Part shown: positions 43,801 to 53,881 of the stretch, piece after piece
How positions within the stretch are numbered: the first letter of the stretch is position 1
How the letters are laid out: every line of letters begins with the position of its first letter
Source: Acanthaster planci
Lineage: Eukaryota; Echinodermata; Asteroidea; Valvatida; Acanthasteridae
DNA: 64,000 nucleotides
Direction of reading: 5' to 3'
Assembly (NCBI RefSeq): GCF_001949145.1
Contig: NW_019091369.1
Span: 2,347,514 to 2,411,513, forward strand
Position numbers and translations under genes: made by a program
The notes under the pieces: generated by a model
Database searches by the model: none
What the model saw: the letters and a program-made list of their open reading frames with translations, nothing else
What the model was told of the DNA's origin: nothing

Positions 43801-44977
43801 CCTGCGGAAATCAGGCATGGAAGGGTCTCAACAGCGATAACGCACAAACCAGGACGGCTTGCCTGCTGCTCGTGTATGACCTTGTGGACTTCGGCGAGGT
43901 TATTATTTTAATTTTCTGCTTATCCTCGGGTACCAATTTCACGAAGCTGCTAAGCATAGAAATGTGCTCAGCACAAAAAAATTATCTAGCTAAGACAGGT
44001 TACTGGCCAAAGTGTTACGCAGAGTAAATCACTTGAGACTGGTTCTCCATCCATTTTTGATCAGCAGTTATTCTGCTCAGCAAATCCATGAAGTTTTCGA
44101 GTTGCACTGATGTATGTGGAAAAGCCACATTTTTGTGCTCATTCAATTGGAAATCAGTTAATAAGCTTTTGCAAGTACATTGTATGCTACGCAGGACTAT
44201 CTGCAGCTTCTGTTTGTAATCCATGTGCAATTGTCACAAACTAGTTTATCAACTTTCAATACCTCAGGGAAGAAGGATCTCCCATCAAACTGTGTTGTAT
44301 TTGTATCTGAAATCTTAACATTCATTGCGTTTCTTTCTAGACTGTCATTCATATGAAGCTGGCTTCTCTTGGTGTTGTCTCAGAGCTGATGGATTTCCTA
44401 CGCAACCACAGACAGTCTCAGGACCTCACATTAATAGGTAATTTTGTCTTCTGTTGGGTAATTTTGTGATCTGTTAGGTTGGGTCACAAATGGGGCCAAA
44501 CGTTATCCACACTGTTCGATAATGCCGTCTTTCTTTTTGGCTCGCCAGGTGTCATGACGTTGAAGAACCTGGTGTGGGACTACCGCCTTAAGCAGATATT
44601 CCTGAGTGAGGGTGGGGAGGCCCTCTTGACTGACCTCATCAAGACCAGCGAGGGCGCCCTTCTCATGCACCTGCATCAGTTTCTGGAGCGCATCACCGAA
44701 GGTACGGTCATTTTCACACCCGCATAATACCCTCTGCACCCCATCGCACAGCACCTATACAAGTAGATCTCTGAGGTTTTAAGAAGGACAGGACGCGATG
44801 ATGCCCGATCAGTTTGCGTGTAGTCTTTACCTGTTCGATCCGAGCTCAGATCTTTGTCTCCTCTGCAGGTCCAGGGGGAATGCTGTGACGGAAAGCTTGT
44901 GCTTGTTGCTACGAGGATACCTGCTTGGAATGAACGTGAACAACCTGATTCATGTCATTCATAACGAGGTCTCGTGA
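34893..44977 (+). CDS. Large ARM/HEAT-like helical-repeat protein, uncharacterised
   Basis: At least fifteen exons join into about 1,050-1,080 residues: 34893-34951 (first in-frame ATG 34905), 35440-35827, 36212-36403, 36787-37014, 37290-37405, 37551-37676, 40566-40822, 41295-41330, 41452-42415, 42516-42628, 43401-43549, 43696-43898, 44341-44437, 44549-44701 and 44850 onward. Most junctions keep phase; 40822 to 41295 does not, so a small exon is probably missed there. An acidic DSDDDSDDE patch in exon 2 is followed by amphipathic helical pairs typical of ARM/HEAT folds ('VRQAAFLALREAA', 'GVQIRAAEFFQALCG', 'AVTESLCLLLRGYLLG'). Exon 9 also contains a charged, Lys/Arg-rich linker. I do not recognise the family and assign no function; scaffolding is only a guess. 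The end is uncertain: the frame stops at 44977, but a strong donor (gtgagt, from 44974) overlaps it. Confidence 0.75.
38075..39067 (-). CDS. Rhodopsin-family (class A) G-protein-coupled receptor, intronless
   Basis: A single open frame of 330 residues encodes seven hydrophobic segments. The N-terminus has a glycosylation site (N8-S-T). TM2 has 'SLMISDL' with the conserved Asp. The TM3 Cys ('GESACVAYG') pairs with an ECL2 Cys ('PHWC'), and TM3 ends in 'DRYVAIMHPLRY'. TM6 has 'CWVPD'. TM7 reads 'NVVIYY' where NPxxY is usual, so the TM7 proline is replaced by valine. A short tail with Cys residues ('QQVSFCC') could be palmitoylated. The ligand is unknown; such single-exon receptors are expanded in echinoderms and other marine invertebrates. 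It lies wholly inside the intron between ARM-like exons 37551-37676 and 40566-40822 on the opposite strand. There is no frameshift, so it is probably functional. Confidence 0.92.
   Translation of the reverse strand: MTSIQDFNSTFDLMSMYQKQHLPLVMLANVFMILTEIVIFTLNPVCLLSLCHVCNIQPASKVFMASLMISDLCTGLFWGLPQIIQNITGKWPLGESACVAYGILKSALITMGMESVLFLTTDRYVAIMHPLRYQSILTRRRSLVAMAGVWVVTCVVCVLLFGISGTGRRIISQEVPHWCVEGKRVFENCVVFGIYSVVLLAMFAMYTRIIRTARSQARRIAGNIRPAEGEAGQRRRTRIATKSTVTVIIITGTLLLCWVPDCLRALFRTLLGDLYWPNPGVEILINTLLLLNGGLNVVIYYIRNNDIRRALNQQVSFCCQVMCQRLHQFV
39550..39685. repeat. Tandem duplication, 64-bp unit, about 2 copies
   Basis: Copies start at 39550 and 39614. Both contain 'gtttcctgccaagcaaa', then 'atgacagtccattagcag', with a few mismatches. 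Within each unit 'tttcctgc' faces a later 'gcaggaaa' (imperfect in copy 2), so each could form a stem-loop. It lies upstream of the GPCR, in the same host-gene intron. Confidence 0.85.
40242..40486. mobile_element. Short TIR element in ARM-gene intron
   Basis: The left end 'aggtgcggatccag' (40242-40255) is inverted at the right end 'ccagatccacacct' (40473-40486) with two or three mismatches. Next to each terminus are long G and C runs. There is no coding capacity. It is MITE-sized (245 bp); no clear target duplication was found. It ends about 80 bp before the splice acceptor of exon 40566-40822. Confidence 0.55.
42722..43325. mobile_element. TTAA-flanked TIR element, piggyBac-like, in ARM-gene intron
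   Basis: TTAACCACTTCGCACCGGG (42726-42744) is inverted at 43303-43321 with 16 of 19 matches. Both termini begin at TTAA, the canonical piggyBac target. The interior of about 560 bp has no transposase-like frame, so it would be nonautonomous. It nearly fills the intron between exons 42516-42628 and 43401-43549. Confidence 0.55.
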
Positions 44978-47900
44978 GTACATGTACACCTCATAGCAAT
45001 CATCACCATCATTCTCATCATCAGCGTCTTCATCGCTGACTGGATGTGGACGGGGACCCGACCACAATCACATGCTTCAGTATTTTTGTCAAATGTAATT
45101 TTATCGTGCAATCGAGTATGTGTTGCTATTTGTATCAATATGGTTCAACTGACCTGTATATTTTCCTTGATTTTGTAATTATTCAAAGATTTTACACGTT
45201 TGAAAAGCGAGATGATTTTTAAATGAGTCCGAGTTTGATTGTTATTAATTCCACATCCGTCCCTAATTCCGTCTGCCTTCATACCAAGCAGTGAAATATT
45301 TTTAAAATTAAAAATTTTAAAAGTAGATTTTTAATCATGTCTGTTTTCCTCAAACCTGAGTATGTTAATATTAAAGACAGTAAAGACAGTAAACCTAAAT
45401 GTGGAATCTGTGTCTAACTTGTTTAGTTTTGCATATTTTTCAAAAAATACAAACCCGGAAAAATTATGGCAAATTGCAGATAATAAAGGGAAGTACTTTT
45501 GACATCATTACTTGCATTGGTTAATTGGATATCTATGTCATAGTCACAGCATTCTGATATTCATCTTCACCTTAGTTATACGGGACAAACACATTGCATT
45601 TAGTCTGTTTGGTTAATTTGTCCTTCATGGTTCTTACTGATGATTCATCGTATTAGATGCTCTCTTCTTTCCCTAACCATGGCTTGGCTACTGCAACAAG
45701 ATTCTCTGTATCTGTCAAAATTCTGCCATGGGGTAATAATTCATATTTTAAAGTTAAGTTTTTATACAAGAGAGGCACAGCGCTTGAATATTATCACTAA
45801 TTGTACTTGGCAACATTTAAAATTCAGCCTTCTAAACCAGAGAGCATTTTTCACATTTCCATGGGTTATCTTTCCCCTCATATACGTTGTGCGAGACAGT
45901 GATTCCACCAAATTGATGCAAACGCATACCCAGCTCTTTGGAGGCCCGTGACTTCCAGTCATAGGCTATAAATATTGATGTCTTCATTAGCATACTGTTT
46001 TGCATAATGTACTGGTATATTGAGACTTTTATGGCTTTTGGTGGCCCATTGGAATAAAAAATGCGCAATTTTGAGTCATGCCGTTGAGAGTGTCAGCACC
46101 ATTCTGAATTCGCTCTGTTGTTTGTTTGTTTGTTTGTTTGTTGTTTTAGTGTTGTTTTGCACTGTTCACCCCAAACTAATAAACTACGAATTCCTGTTTG
46201 TGCGATCTTTCTCGATTAAGAATTCTTTGTGATACTGGAGTCATCACCATTGCCTTTTCTTATCTTTTTGCCTTGTTGAAATCGTAAAATAAAATTTTGA
46301 AAACGGAGAAAGAAGTAAAGATATGAAGAAATCATCATGCGCGTGGGGGATGCGTTCCAGTAAGGAGCAGCGATCGAACGTTTTGTCTCTTCAGCGTGCT
46401 CATCTCATTTGATTATTCTGTATAATAATCGGGTTTGATTCTGATATAGCCTCGAGACTATTGCTCCCTTCGGCTCTTTGTGTCTATAAAATTCAGCCTT
46501 TACCTCGGCTTCGGCCGCCGCCATCAAGAGCTCAATAACTGACCTTGACTGGACCGTGAATTCTACATGTACATATTTTTAGTTCGCGCTGCCCTGACTG
46601 TTGTGTCGGTCAGGTTTACTGAACCTTCGCGAATTCGTGGCATATGTTATTTAACTGAAAGTAATGCATTCCTCGTGTTTTCCATATTTTCCACTATAGA
46701 CAACCGCTTGTTCGTGCATCGTGGTACTTGTATACAGTTAGGCCTACTCGAGAATGTCATTTTCTTTAAATTACATCGACATTAGTCGGTTATTGGCCCT
46801 TCTCGTGGCGTTTCCGAGTAATGTGTTATCTAATTATTGTAGGTAAGTTTATAGATTTATTGGAATAGTTTTTATTTTTTTTTACAAATTTTATTTTCCA
46901 AAATTAGGCTATGCTTTCGCAATGAAGGAATCGTCCATTTGGGCGTCCTAGTTTGCAAAATGCCTTTAGTCGGTTCACCTGTTGGAAGGCTCTGCGCGCG
47001 TTAAAACAGATTTAACAGAACAAAATCTTTAAACCCTTTCTCTTGCGCAACATTATTCTGCCAAACTTTTTCTCATTTCAATAGGTGTTACTGGTATTTT
47101 TTTACATTGGCGAGCTGCCTCGTTGTGCCCGGCAATCCTTCACCGTTCACCACCAGCGGACGTTTTTCAAAGAATATGAGAAAAAAAAATAATAAAAATT
47201 CGTGGCAGGAGGTGACGTCAGATTGTTTTACCCATCTGAAACAGATTCCTTTTCACCAGTATGTATTACTTTTTTTCACGCGTCAGTCGTTCCAGCCTGT
47301 TAATTTTTGCGATGTGTGTCTGTGTTTTCTCGTGCTGTTCGACGTGCAAGTGAATCTTCAGACAAAATCTCCTGGTACCCTCAAGAAAGTCCACCAAATC
47401 CATCGTAGTGTTTTAAGCGGCTTGGCAGAGCACGACAGTGACATGCCATGGTTCGCTTGTTGTAGGTATGTACATGTACGTCTACTCCATGTTTTGTTTG
47501 GTTTGTTTCAGTTCAGAATCATACTGAGGAATGCGAGATAGTAGCATGCTATACCTTTACAACTTCGGGGGGATTTTGGCCAACCCAAGTAGACTTTACT
47601 CTTCTTGCAGTACTTTTTTTCATACGCGAGGTAAGTTTAATTGGATTATGATGGATTGCTTGCGCTACAGTGCATTTCTATGGCGAACGGATATTGTCTG
47701 GGTTAGAATCAATTTTAGTATCACATACTGAAAACCGATGAAGGATATTCTTGTACGGGCTACGTGACGGCCGAATACGACCATTTGAAGCAAGATGTGG
47801 GACGGAGAGAACCCCCCTGCCTTTGTGTTGGTCATTGTTTGATCGGAATCTCAGGAATTCTTTACTGACTTCTAGGGGGGATGTGTTGGGCAACAATAGT

Positions 47901-48631
47901 CTAGAGTGTGTATAGGGATTGGACCGGTAAGGGGGGTACCCCTCCGTCCCATATCTTGCCTAGTATACATACGACCGCGCCGAGCATCGATCCTGTCGAT
48001 GTACTGGTATATAAGGCCCGTATCCAGATTATAAAGAGCTGGTATCGGTGGGTTTCAAAATTTTGCTCCACTTTTTGTAGTTAAAGTGGGAAAACTAAAC
48101 AAAGAAAAGAGGGATTGGCTGTGTTCCCATCGGAATACAGAATAATCTAAAGTATTGTACTGGGTATAATGACCCATTGGTCTTCTGTTGAGCTGGTTAA
48201 TCTACCTCCGAGTTTAACCTTACAGAAATAAAAGTCGAAGACAGCGTTATGTGGAATTCTTTGATTGACTATTGAGCAATAAGCAAGTCACCGCGGGGAA
48301 TTTAACTGATGGATTTTCTCGATTTTTTTCTCTCGTGACGTAAAAGGCGCACAGTAAATAGTGGATGCTGTTATTAACATGCACGTTCTCATCGTGATGA
48401 CGCGGTTTTGTCTGCGCGCATTGCTTAGATACAGAACACTGCCGTTTCTGTTGCTACGTATTTTCGCGCTTTGTTTGATGCAGCCATGAGATTGGGTATG
48501 ACTGGTTGCTGGAATGCTTGTAATCAAGAGCGGAAAAGGGGATGTCTTGTGGTATTTACGCAAATTCTGTGCAGTCAAAATATGTTCGTGTGCGATAGAA
48601 ACGCTATAACATTCCCGAGACAAACGGAGTG
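44978..48631. other. Intergenic DNA between ARM-like gene and sulfotransferase-like gene
   Basis: It may include the ARM-like gene's 3' untranslated region (AATAAA at 45482-45487) or a last small exon if the donor at 44974 is used. A TTTG microsatellite lies at 46116-46147. CRE palindrome TGACGTCA is at 47213-47220, and TATATAAG at 48008-48015 is a possible core-promoter element for the next gene. A dispersed repeat copy lies at 47791-47970. No other gene is recognised. Confidence 0.5.
47791..47970 (+). repeat. Dispersed repeat, copy 2
   Basis: It matches the inverted block at 4837-4995. This copy has an extra roughly 22-base segment ('caggaattctttactgactt') bounded by the short direct repeat 'tct', absent from copy 1. 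Near the right end 'taaggggggtacccctccg' is partly palindromic. It lies about 660 bp upstream of the sulfotransferase-like gene. Confidence 0.7.
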
Positions 48632-50459
48632 ATGCTGGCGAGCTGTCATGACATTGTCCAGAGTGCGTGGGACTGGCTGGTCAAGGTGGTGATAGAACTT
48701 TTGAAATTGCTGGTTATCACCCCTTTGTTCCACCTGTGCGTTGCGGTTGAGGGCTTGGAGAAAGTAAGTTAAACCTCTGGGTGTGATCTGACGACAGATA
48801 GCCAGAATTCATGGAGCTGTTGTCTCTGCCTTCGCATAAGCATCGCAAAGGAGACCCTACCCGGACAGCTGTTTTAGCAAAAAATGTGAGCCAAAAAATG
48901 CGAGCCGCACATTACCATGACAAATAACGGGCTGGAAGTTTGTTGACCCCGGTGTATTAGCTGGAAATAGCAGGACCACGACAATGCCGTTCTCTTCTGG
49001 ACTAGCGAAGGAATAAATCTACTTACCGGTAGTTATCTCGTGGGGGGGTTACATACCCAGGGCAGGCTTTTGCAGTAGATCGGGGAAATTGTGATCTTTT
49101 TCTGAGATATTTGAGCCCACCAGAGATGGATGACGGTTCGTCTACGAGTGTACGGTTGTAAGTGGCGTTGGGTGAGTTTACGAATGTAGGTCTGGTGGTT
49201 AGTTTGAGGGGTTAATTGGATTGACGTGTGCAGTGACAATATTGTTATAGATGCCACATTGCTAAAGGAAGCGCTTGCTTTTTGGAGTTCGTTAAAGTCA
49301 GTTATAAATGTATAGCCCTGAAGTTGGCCATGGTGCCGCTTGAGAAGTGGCATTATCGGCTCTTTGCTTCCCAATTGTGACCATTATTTCTGCCCTCTTT
49401 CAGAATAATCAACGGAGCCATGTGCCTCATCCAATGATGGATACGCCATCCCAGAGCAACATGGCCGGTGGGCAGCAGTCCCAGCCCAAGACTACGCGGG
49501 TCCTGCTGTGGGCACCACCCCGTTCCCTCTCCACGGCCTTCGAGCGCTGCATCAGTTCCCTGGGCGACCGCGTGCAGGTCTGCCACGAGCTGTACACCGC
49601 GGCCTGCCACCTGGGGCCCGAGAACCAGATCAAGATCCCCGTGCTGGAGTCCGTGGTGCGCGACCCGCACTACACCTACGCCTGGGTACAGAAGATCATG
49701 GAGGCCCGCGCTAAGCCCAAGAAGGAGATCTTCTTCTGTAAGGAGCTGGCCTACTCGGTGGAGGGCAAGTTTGACAAGTTACCGGCGGGTTACCGTCACA
49801 CTTTCCTCATCAGGCACCCGGCTCGGGTGTTCCTGTCTATGAACACCTTGGTGAAGAGGTATTTCGCCCGGACTTTCCTCAACCTCAAACTGAGCCAGGT
49901 CCTCCCGAAGGGGCTGGTGTACGAGGAGATGTACAACCTGTTCCAGCACGTGACCAACGAGCTGGGCCAGGAGCCAATCATCATCGACGCCGACGACTTG
50001 ATGCACAACCCGCTAGGGGTGCTGTACGCCTACTGCGATGCCGTTGGCATCCCTTTCTCGCCGTCCATGGACAAGTGGCGGCCCATCAAGGAGGAGAAGC
50101 GGACCTGGATCTACTCCACCCGGCTCATGATCATCAACAAGATCATTGGTCAGTACGACCGAGCCTTCCGGACGGCCGGGCTGGAACAGCACGTGGAGAA
50201 GCCGATCGACTTGAGGCGAGTCACCCCCGAAGTTCTGGAGGCCACCAAGGCCAGCATCGGCTACTACGAGAAGATGTACACGCTGCGGCTGAAACCCATG
50301 GCTCATAGCACCATCACCATGCCGACATCCGCGAGCCCCCAGCAACCTCTGCACAACGGCACCCCAACCATAAGTAATGGAACACCACCCCAGTGCAACC
50401 AGTGCGTATCGGTTCCATTCACGCGGGTAGCACTTTACACCGCGGCAAATATCATTTGA
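48632..50459 (+). CDS. Sulfotransferase-like protein with N-terminal membrane-anchor exon
   Basis: Two exons, 48632-48763 and 49404-50459 (TGA), give about 395 residues. Exon 1 supplies 44 residues: MLASCHDIVQSAWDWLVKVV, then a hydrophobic run ending 'LLVITPLFHLCVAVEGLEK', consistent with a signal anchor. It joins exon 2 in phase 0 at a gtaagt donor and a cag acceptor. Exon 2 holds the P-loop-like 'LLWAPPRSLSTAFER' (about 78-92), which resembles the 5'-phosphosulfate-binding motif, and 'FLIRHPARVFLSMN', the second (3'-phosphate) motif. Homologues in sea urchins and lancelets are often labelled 'branched-chain-amino-acid aminotransferase-like', which I think is misleading because there is no PLP fold. 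The substrate is unknown. A cryptic donor (gtgcgt, near 50402) could remove the last residues. Exon 2 is markedly GC-richer than its flanks. Confidence 0.85.
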
Positions 50460-51679
50460 ATTCAAGACGATCGTGTCGGGATGAAATCCAGTCGCGAATG
50501 CCCCACAATGACATGTCTGTGTTATTTTTTCAGGCAGATGAGGTGAAAGTCAGCAGACTGGATTGAAGTCTCGGTGGGTGAGATGACGTCATCCTGACGG
50601 ACGTAGTGCATGTCTTGCCGTGGGAACCAGCACAGCCAAATTGTTCGATTAATCTTGAGCATAAATCCATTATAAAGCGAATTAATTAACCCTAACAGTC
50701 CTCAATCCTCCAACAGGTGAAGGATTGTGGACTGTTAGGGTTAATGAAGGATGTCCAGATATGCTGATAAAAATGTGCTAAAGACGTTAACAGTATGCTC
50801 TTACCATGATTCTATAAAATATCACAAACGAGGGTCCAAATTTGAAGGAAAAACTAGCCTTTATTTCATTATACTCTTCACCTGTGATCGGGTCTTGTAC
50901 ATCTTGCGAATTTCACGTGACGAGAGGCCAAAAGGGTAATAATAATAATGATTGTGTTAATTATGAGGACATTTTCAAACGCAGGTTGTGCGAAAATCAG
51001 CCTTCCATGCGTCTCTGTAACAACCTGAGCTGTAGTCACGTGAAAGATTGGTTTCCCGTAAGTGTAGGTTTCGCGTTTTTTTTTATTTAAAAGTAAACAA
51101 TAACTTATTAATGAAACGCTGAAATTAATTTAAATTTGATAAGCAATTTCCAATGCGCGGTACCTGATACATTAATTGAAATCAAGGGATTTTGAAAGAT
51201 TGGGTATTTAGAACTCATAACGTGTTACTGGAATTTGATTATAATTATTTGCCAAAAGCGAACAACATTAAGCAGCAATAAATGCAACCAAGAATAACAC
51301 GCATATAAAGAAAGCAGGGTCTTTAAGGTGAATATAGATCATCCGAAATTATCAGATGTTTGATGTGAAACTATAGATCTAATCAGCACCATCCATCACC
51401 ATAACGTTACTTTTGTACGGAAGAGATGACATTAAATCTTTAAACTTCACGATTTGACAAAATTCACTCGCCACTTGATGGGGATAGGCCGTCCAGAATT
51501 AATCATTCAAATTTTCAATCCAAATTTGTAGAGCTGTCACGTCGCCTTTCCATAGACTTGATTTCAGTCGGTTTTATTGAAAGGCAGCTTTTGTGTCCGA
51601 GACATCTAGAGGGGAGCCTGTCGTTAGTTCCCCATTGCTTTGCTGAAAATTCGAAGTATTGGTGAAGGAAGACTCCCGT
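50460..51679. other. 3' flanks of the sulfotransferase-like and RING/NHL genes
   Basis: The two genes converge here. TTTATT at 51573-51578 (AATAAA on the minus strand) is about 100 bases past the RING/NHL stop and is a good polyadenylation candidate. AATAAA near 51276 could serve either the plus-strand gene or nothing. A CRE palindrome (50584-50591) and a perfect hairpin (50685-50745) are the only other structures seen. Confidence 0.5.
50685..50745. repeat. Long hairpin with TTAA ends
   Basis: The 17-base arm 'attaaccctaacagtcc' (50685-50701) is perfectly inverted at 50729-50745. After one T-T mismatch, 7 further pairs ('caatcct' with 'aggattg') extend the stem. It contains the word 'cctcaatcctcc' typical of the repeat family at 30380-30790 and 63418-64000, and TTAA lies at both ends. 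It could be a minimal deletion derivative of a TTAA-inserting element. Confidence 0.8.
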
Positions 51680-53881
51680 CTATTTTTGATACTGTACCAA
51701 GTATGCAACGATCCTTGGATCTCCCTGGAAACTCACGAACACCTTACCCCTCACCCCACTGGAGCTCGAGGAGGCAACCCCAACGGGCCCCGCCACGCCC
51801 TGATGTCTAGACACCTTGGAGCCGCCGGCGCTTGGCCTCTGCTGCACGCTGGGGCCGGCCGACGGGCCGTCCTCCCTGCCGAAGACAAGCAGCGACTTCC
51901 CCGCGGAGTCGAAGATCTGGACACGCTGGTTGCCCGTGTCAGCCACCAGGACAAAGCCGCGGTCGTCGATCGTGATGCCCTTTGGATGGTTGAGCTGTCC
52001 CAGCCCGCTGCCACGCGAGCCGACGGTCTTGACAAACTTGCCCGCAAGGGTGAAAACCTGCATCGATGAGAAGGCGAATAATTATTGACATAATTTTCTT
52101 ACTAATAACATAGGCTTAACTCACCACTAACCCTGCACAGTGAGTCAGTAAGCTTGTAAATTTCTTGAACATTTTACCGAAGCTCAGAAAAGTTAATTCT
52201 GCAGGGAAATCAAACTCTTTAAACATACCCACCGCATTTGCCTCTTCAAATGCCACACTGTTTGACTTTGTCAAGACTGACCAGTTTTCCATGTTTGTTC
52301 ACTTGTTTCATTTACCTGAATACGGTTGTTATTGGTATCGGTCACCCAGAGACGGTTATCAGGGCTGATGGCCAGGGAATGCGGATACAGGAACTGGCCA
52401 GGTTCCCGTCCCCTCTCCCCGATCTGCCCCACCAGGGTACCGTCAGTTCGGAACATGACCACTGCGTGCTTGTCCTCGCAGCAGATGTACAAGGTGGCCG
52501 AGTCAGAGTCAAGGGCGACGCCGATTGGTCTGTGCCCCGCGCACGTGATGGTGTTGACATCCTCGCCGGTGTCAATGTCGAGGATTACCACGCATGCGTT
52601 GTCCTTGTCGGTGACGTAAAGATGACGTTGCGGCAGATCCACGCACACCGCCTGCGGGTTGCCAAAGTTGGAAAACATACCGTCATGCGTCAGCAGCCGT
52701 CTTGGTGACAGACCTGACGAGGTGCACAATCGAACGCAACCATTGGCTACGTCCGCGACGGCCAGCAGACTGTCTCGAACCACAACCAAACCGGCCGGAC
52801 CTGAAATTGACCGCTTCTTCCCGCTCTGAAACCAACTCCTTCCGAACACTTTCACCTTGTGTATGTCTCCATACTCTCGTATCTTATTCAACGTGAAGCC
52901 GTCGCAGTTACTGCGGTTCAGGATGAATCTCCCCCCGTAAATCGAAAAGAGACTTTTCCGGCTGCAAATGGTCGAGTCACTGTCGTCAGAGTTTCTCCGA
53001 GATCTGAGGGGTGGCACGTAGCCGATCGGGGGAAGGCTCTGCCCTCGCTCCAACTTGTGCATCAAATCATCATCAGTAGACACCTGCACAGCAACATCGA
53101 CACCATAAAAAGCCCTTGGCTGGGGGCTTCTGATGTCGTCACTCGCCTTGACGATTTTCAAGGGCATCTTGGCAGTCTGTTCGCAGATGTTATTCAGCAA
53201 CTGGCTCGTCTGCTGTGAGATAGCGGCGCACTGTCCTCTCATATGGTTTAGCTCCGTGCTAGCCGGCTGCTTGTCAAAATCCTTCAGCCGGCCCTCCACG
53301 AACGAGCAGTACTCGTTGGCCCGATTGAAGTCGCACTTGACCCGCGACTGGATCGACGAGGTCTCCTCCCTCAAGAACTCGTCCAGCTTCTGATGTAAGA
53401 GTCGCCTCCGTTTACGCAGGAGCCCCACCGCTCCATCGATATGCCTCCCGTTGTTTACCCCCGCCATGTCCTCGTCGGTCGACTGCTGGACCCGCTCCCA
53501 CAGGTCCGCGCACCTGTTGAAGTCCTCCACAGTGGCCCGGAGCCGGTGGAACTCCGCCTTCAGGGAGTTCATCTCGTCCGTACCGGCTCCGGGCCGACTG
53601 TCCCGGAAGCCGAGCAGCCAGCGCTCCTGCAGCTCCAGCAGGGCAGCGATCTTGGTGTCGTCGCCGAAGCCGTCGACACCGCCGTCCGGGAGCCGATGGC
53701 TACTGATGCATTCGGGGCAGACGACCTCGCCAGCGCTGGCCTGCCTGACCGTGCACTCGGAGCAAAAGGTGTGGTGGCATGGAAGGATCTTGGGCGCGTT
53801 AAATCTCTCCTGGCATATGCCACAGCGAAGAATCCGAGCAAGACCTTCTTGCATGACATGGATGAAATCGGGTGCACTCAT
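51680..53881 (-). CDS. RING / coiled-coil / NHL-repeat protein (TRIM-NHL-like, no B-box)
   Basis: Two coding exons, 53881-52316 and 52057-51680 (TAG), encode 647 residues; the splice is phase 0 inside an NHL blade ('NNRIQ|VFTLAG'). A complete C3HC4 RING (C20, C23, C35, H37, C40, C43, C55, C58) marks it as a probable E3 ubiquitin ligase. A helical, charged region (about 90-250) looks coiled-coil. From about residue 342, NHL-type repeats ('HSLAISPDNRLWVTDTNNNR', 'GITIDDRGFVLVADTGNQRV') form a beta-propeller, which in TRIM32, TRIM71 and Brat binds substrate or RNA. No B-box zinc finger is visible between the RING and the helix, unlike true TRIM proteins; malin (NHLRC1) also lacks one. An acceptor just upstream ('ttctcgacag', ending 53902) implies a 5' untranslated exon. 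The substrate is unknown. Confidence 0.9.

Noticed and set aside
47107-47541. 144-codon plus-strand frame upstream of the sulfotransferase-like gene
   Set aside because: No domain, low-complexity start, and not joinable in frame to the downstream exons.
49353-50465. Several long frames overlapping the sulfotransferase-like exon in other frames
   Set aside because: High GC of the exon removes stops in all frames; only the frame with sulfotransferase-type motifs is real.
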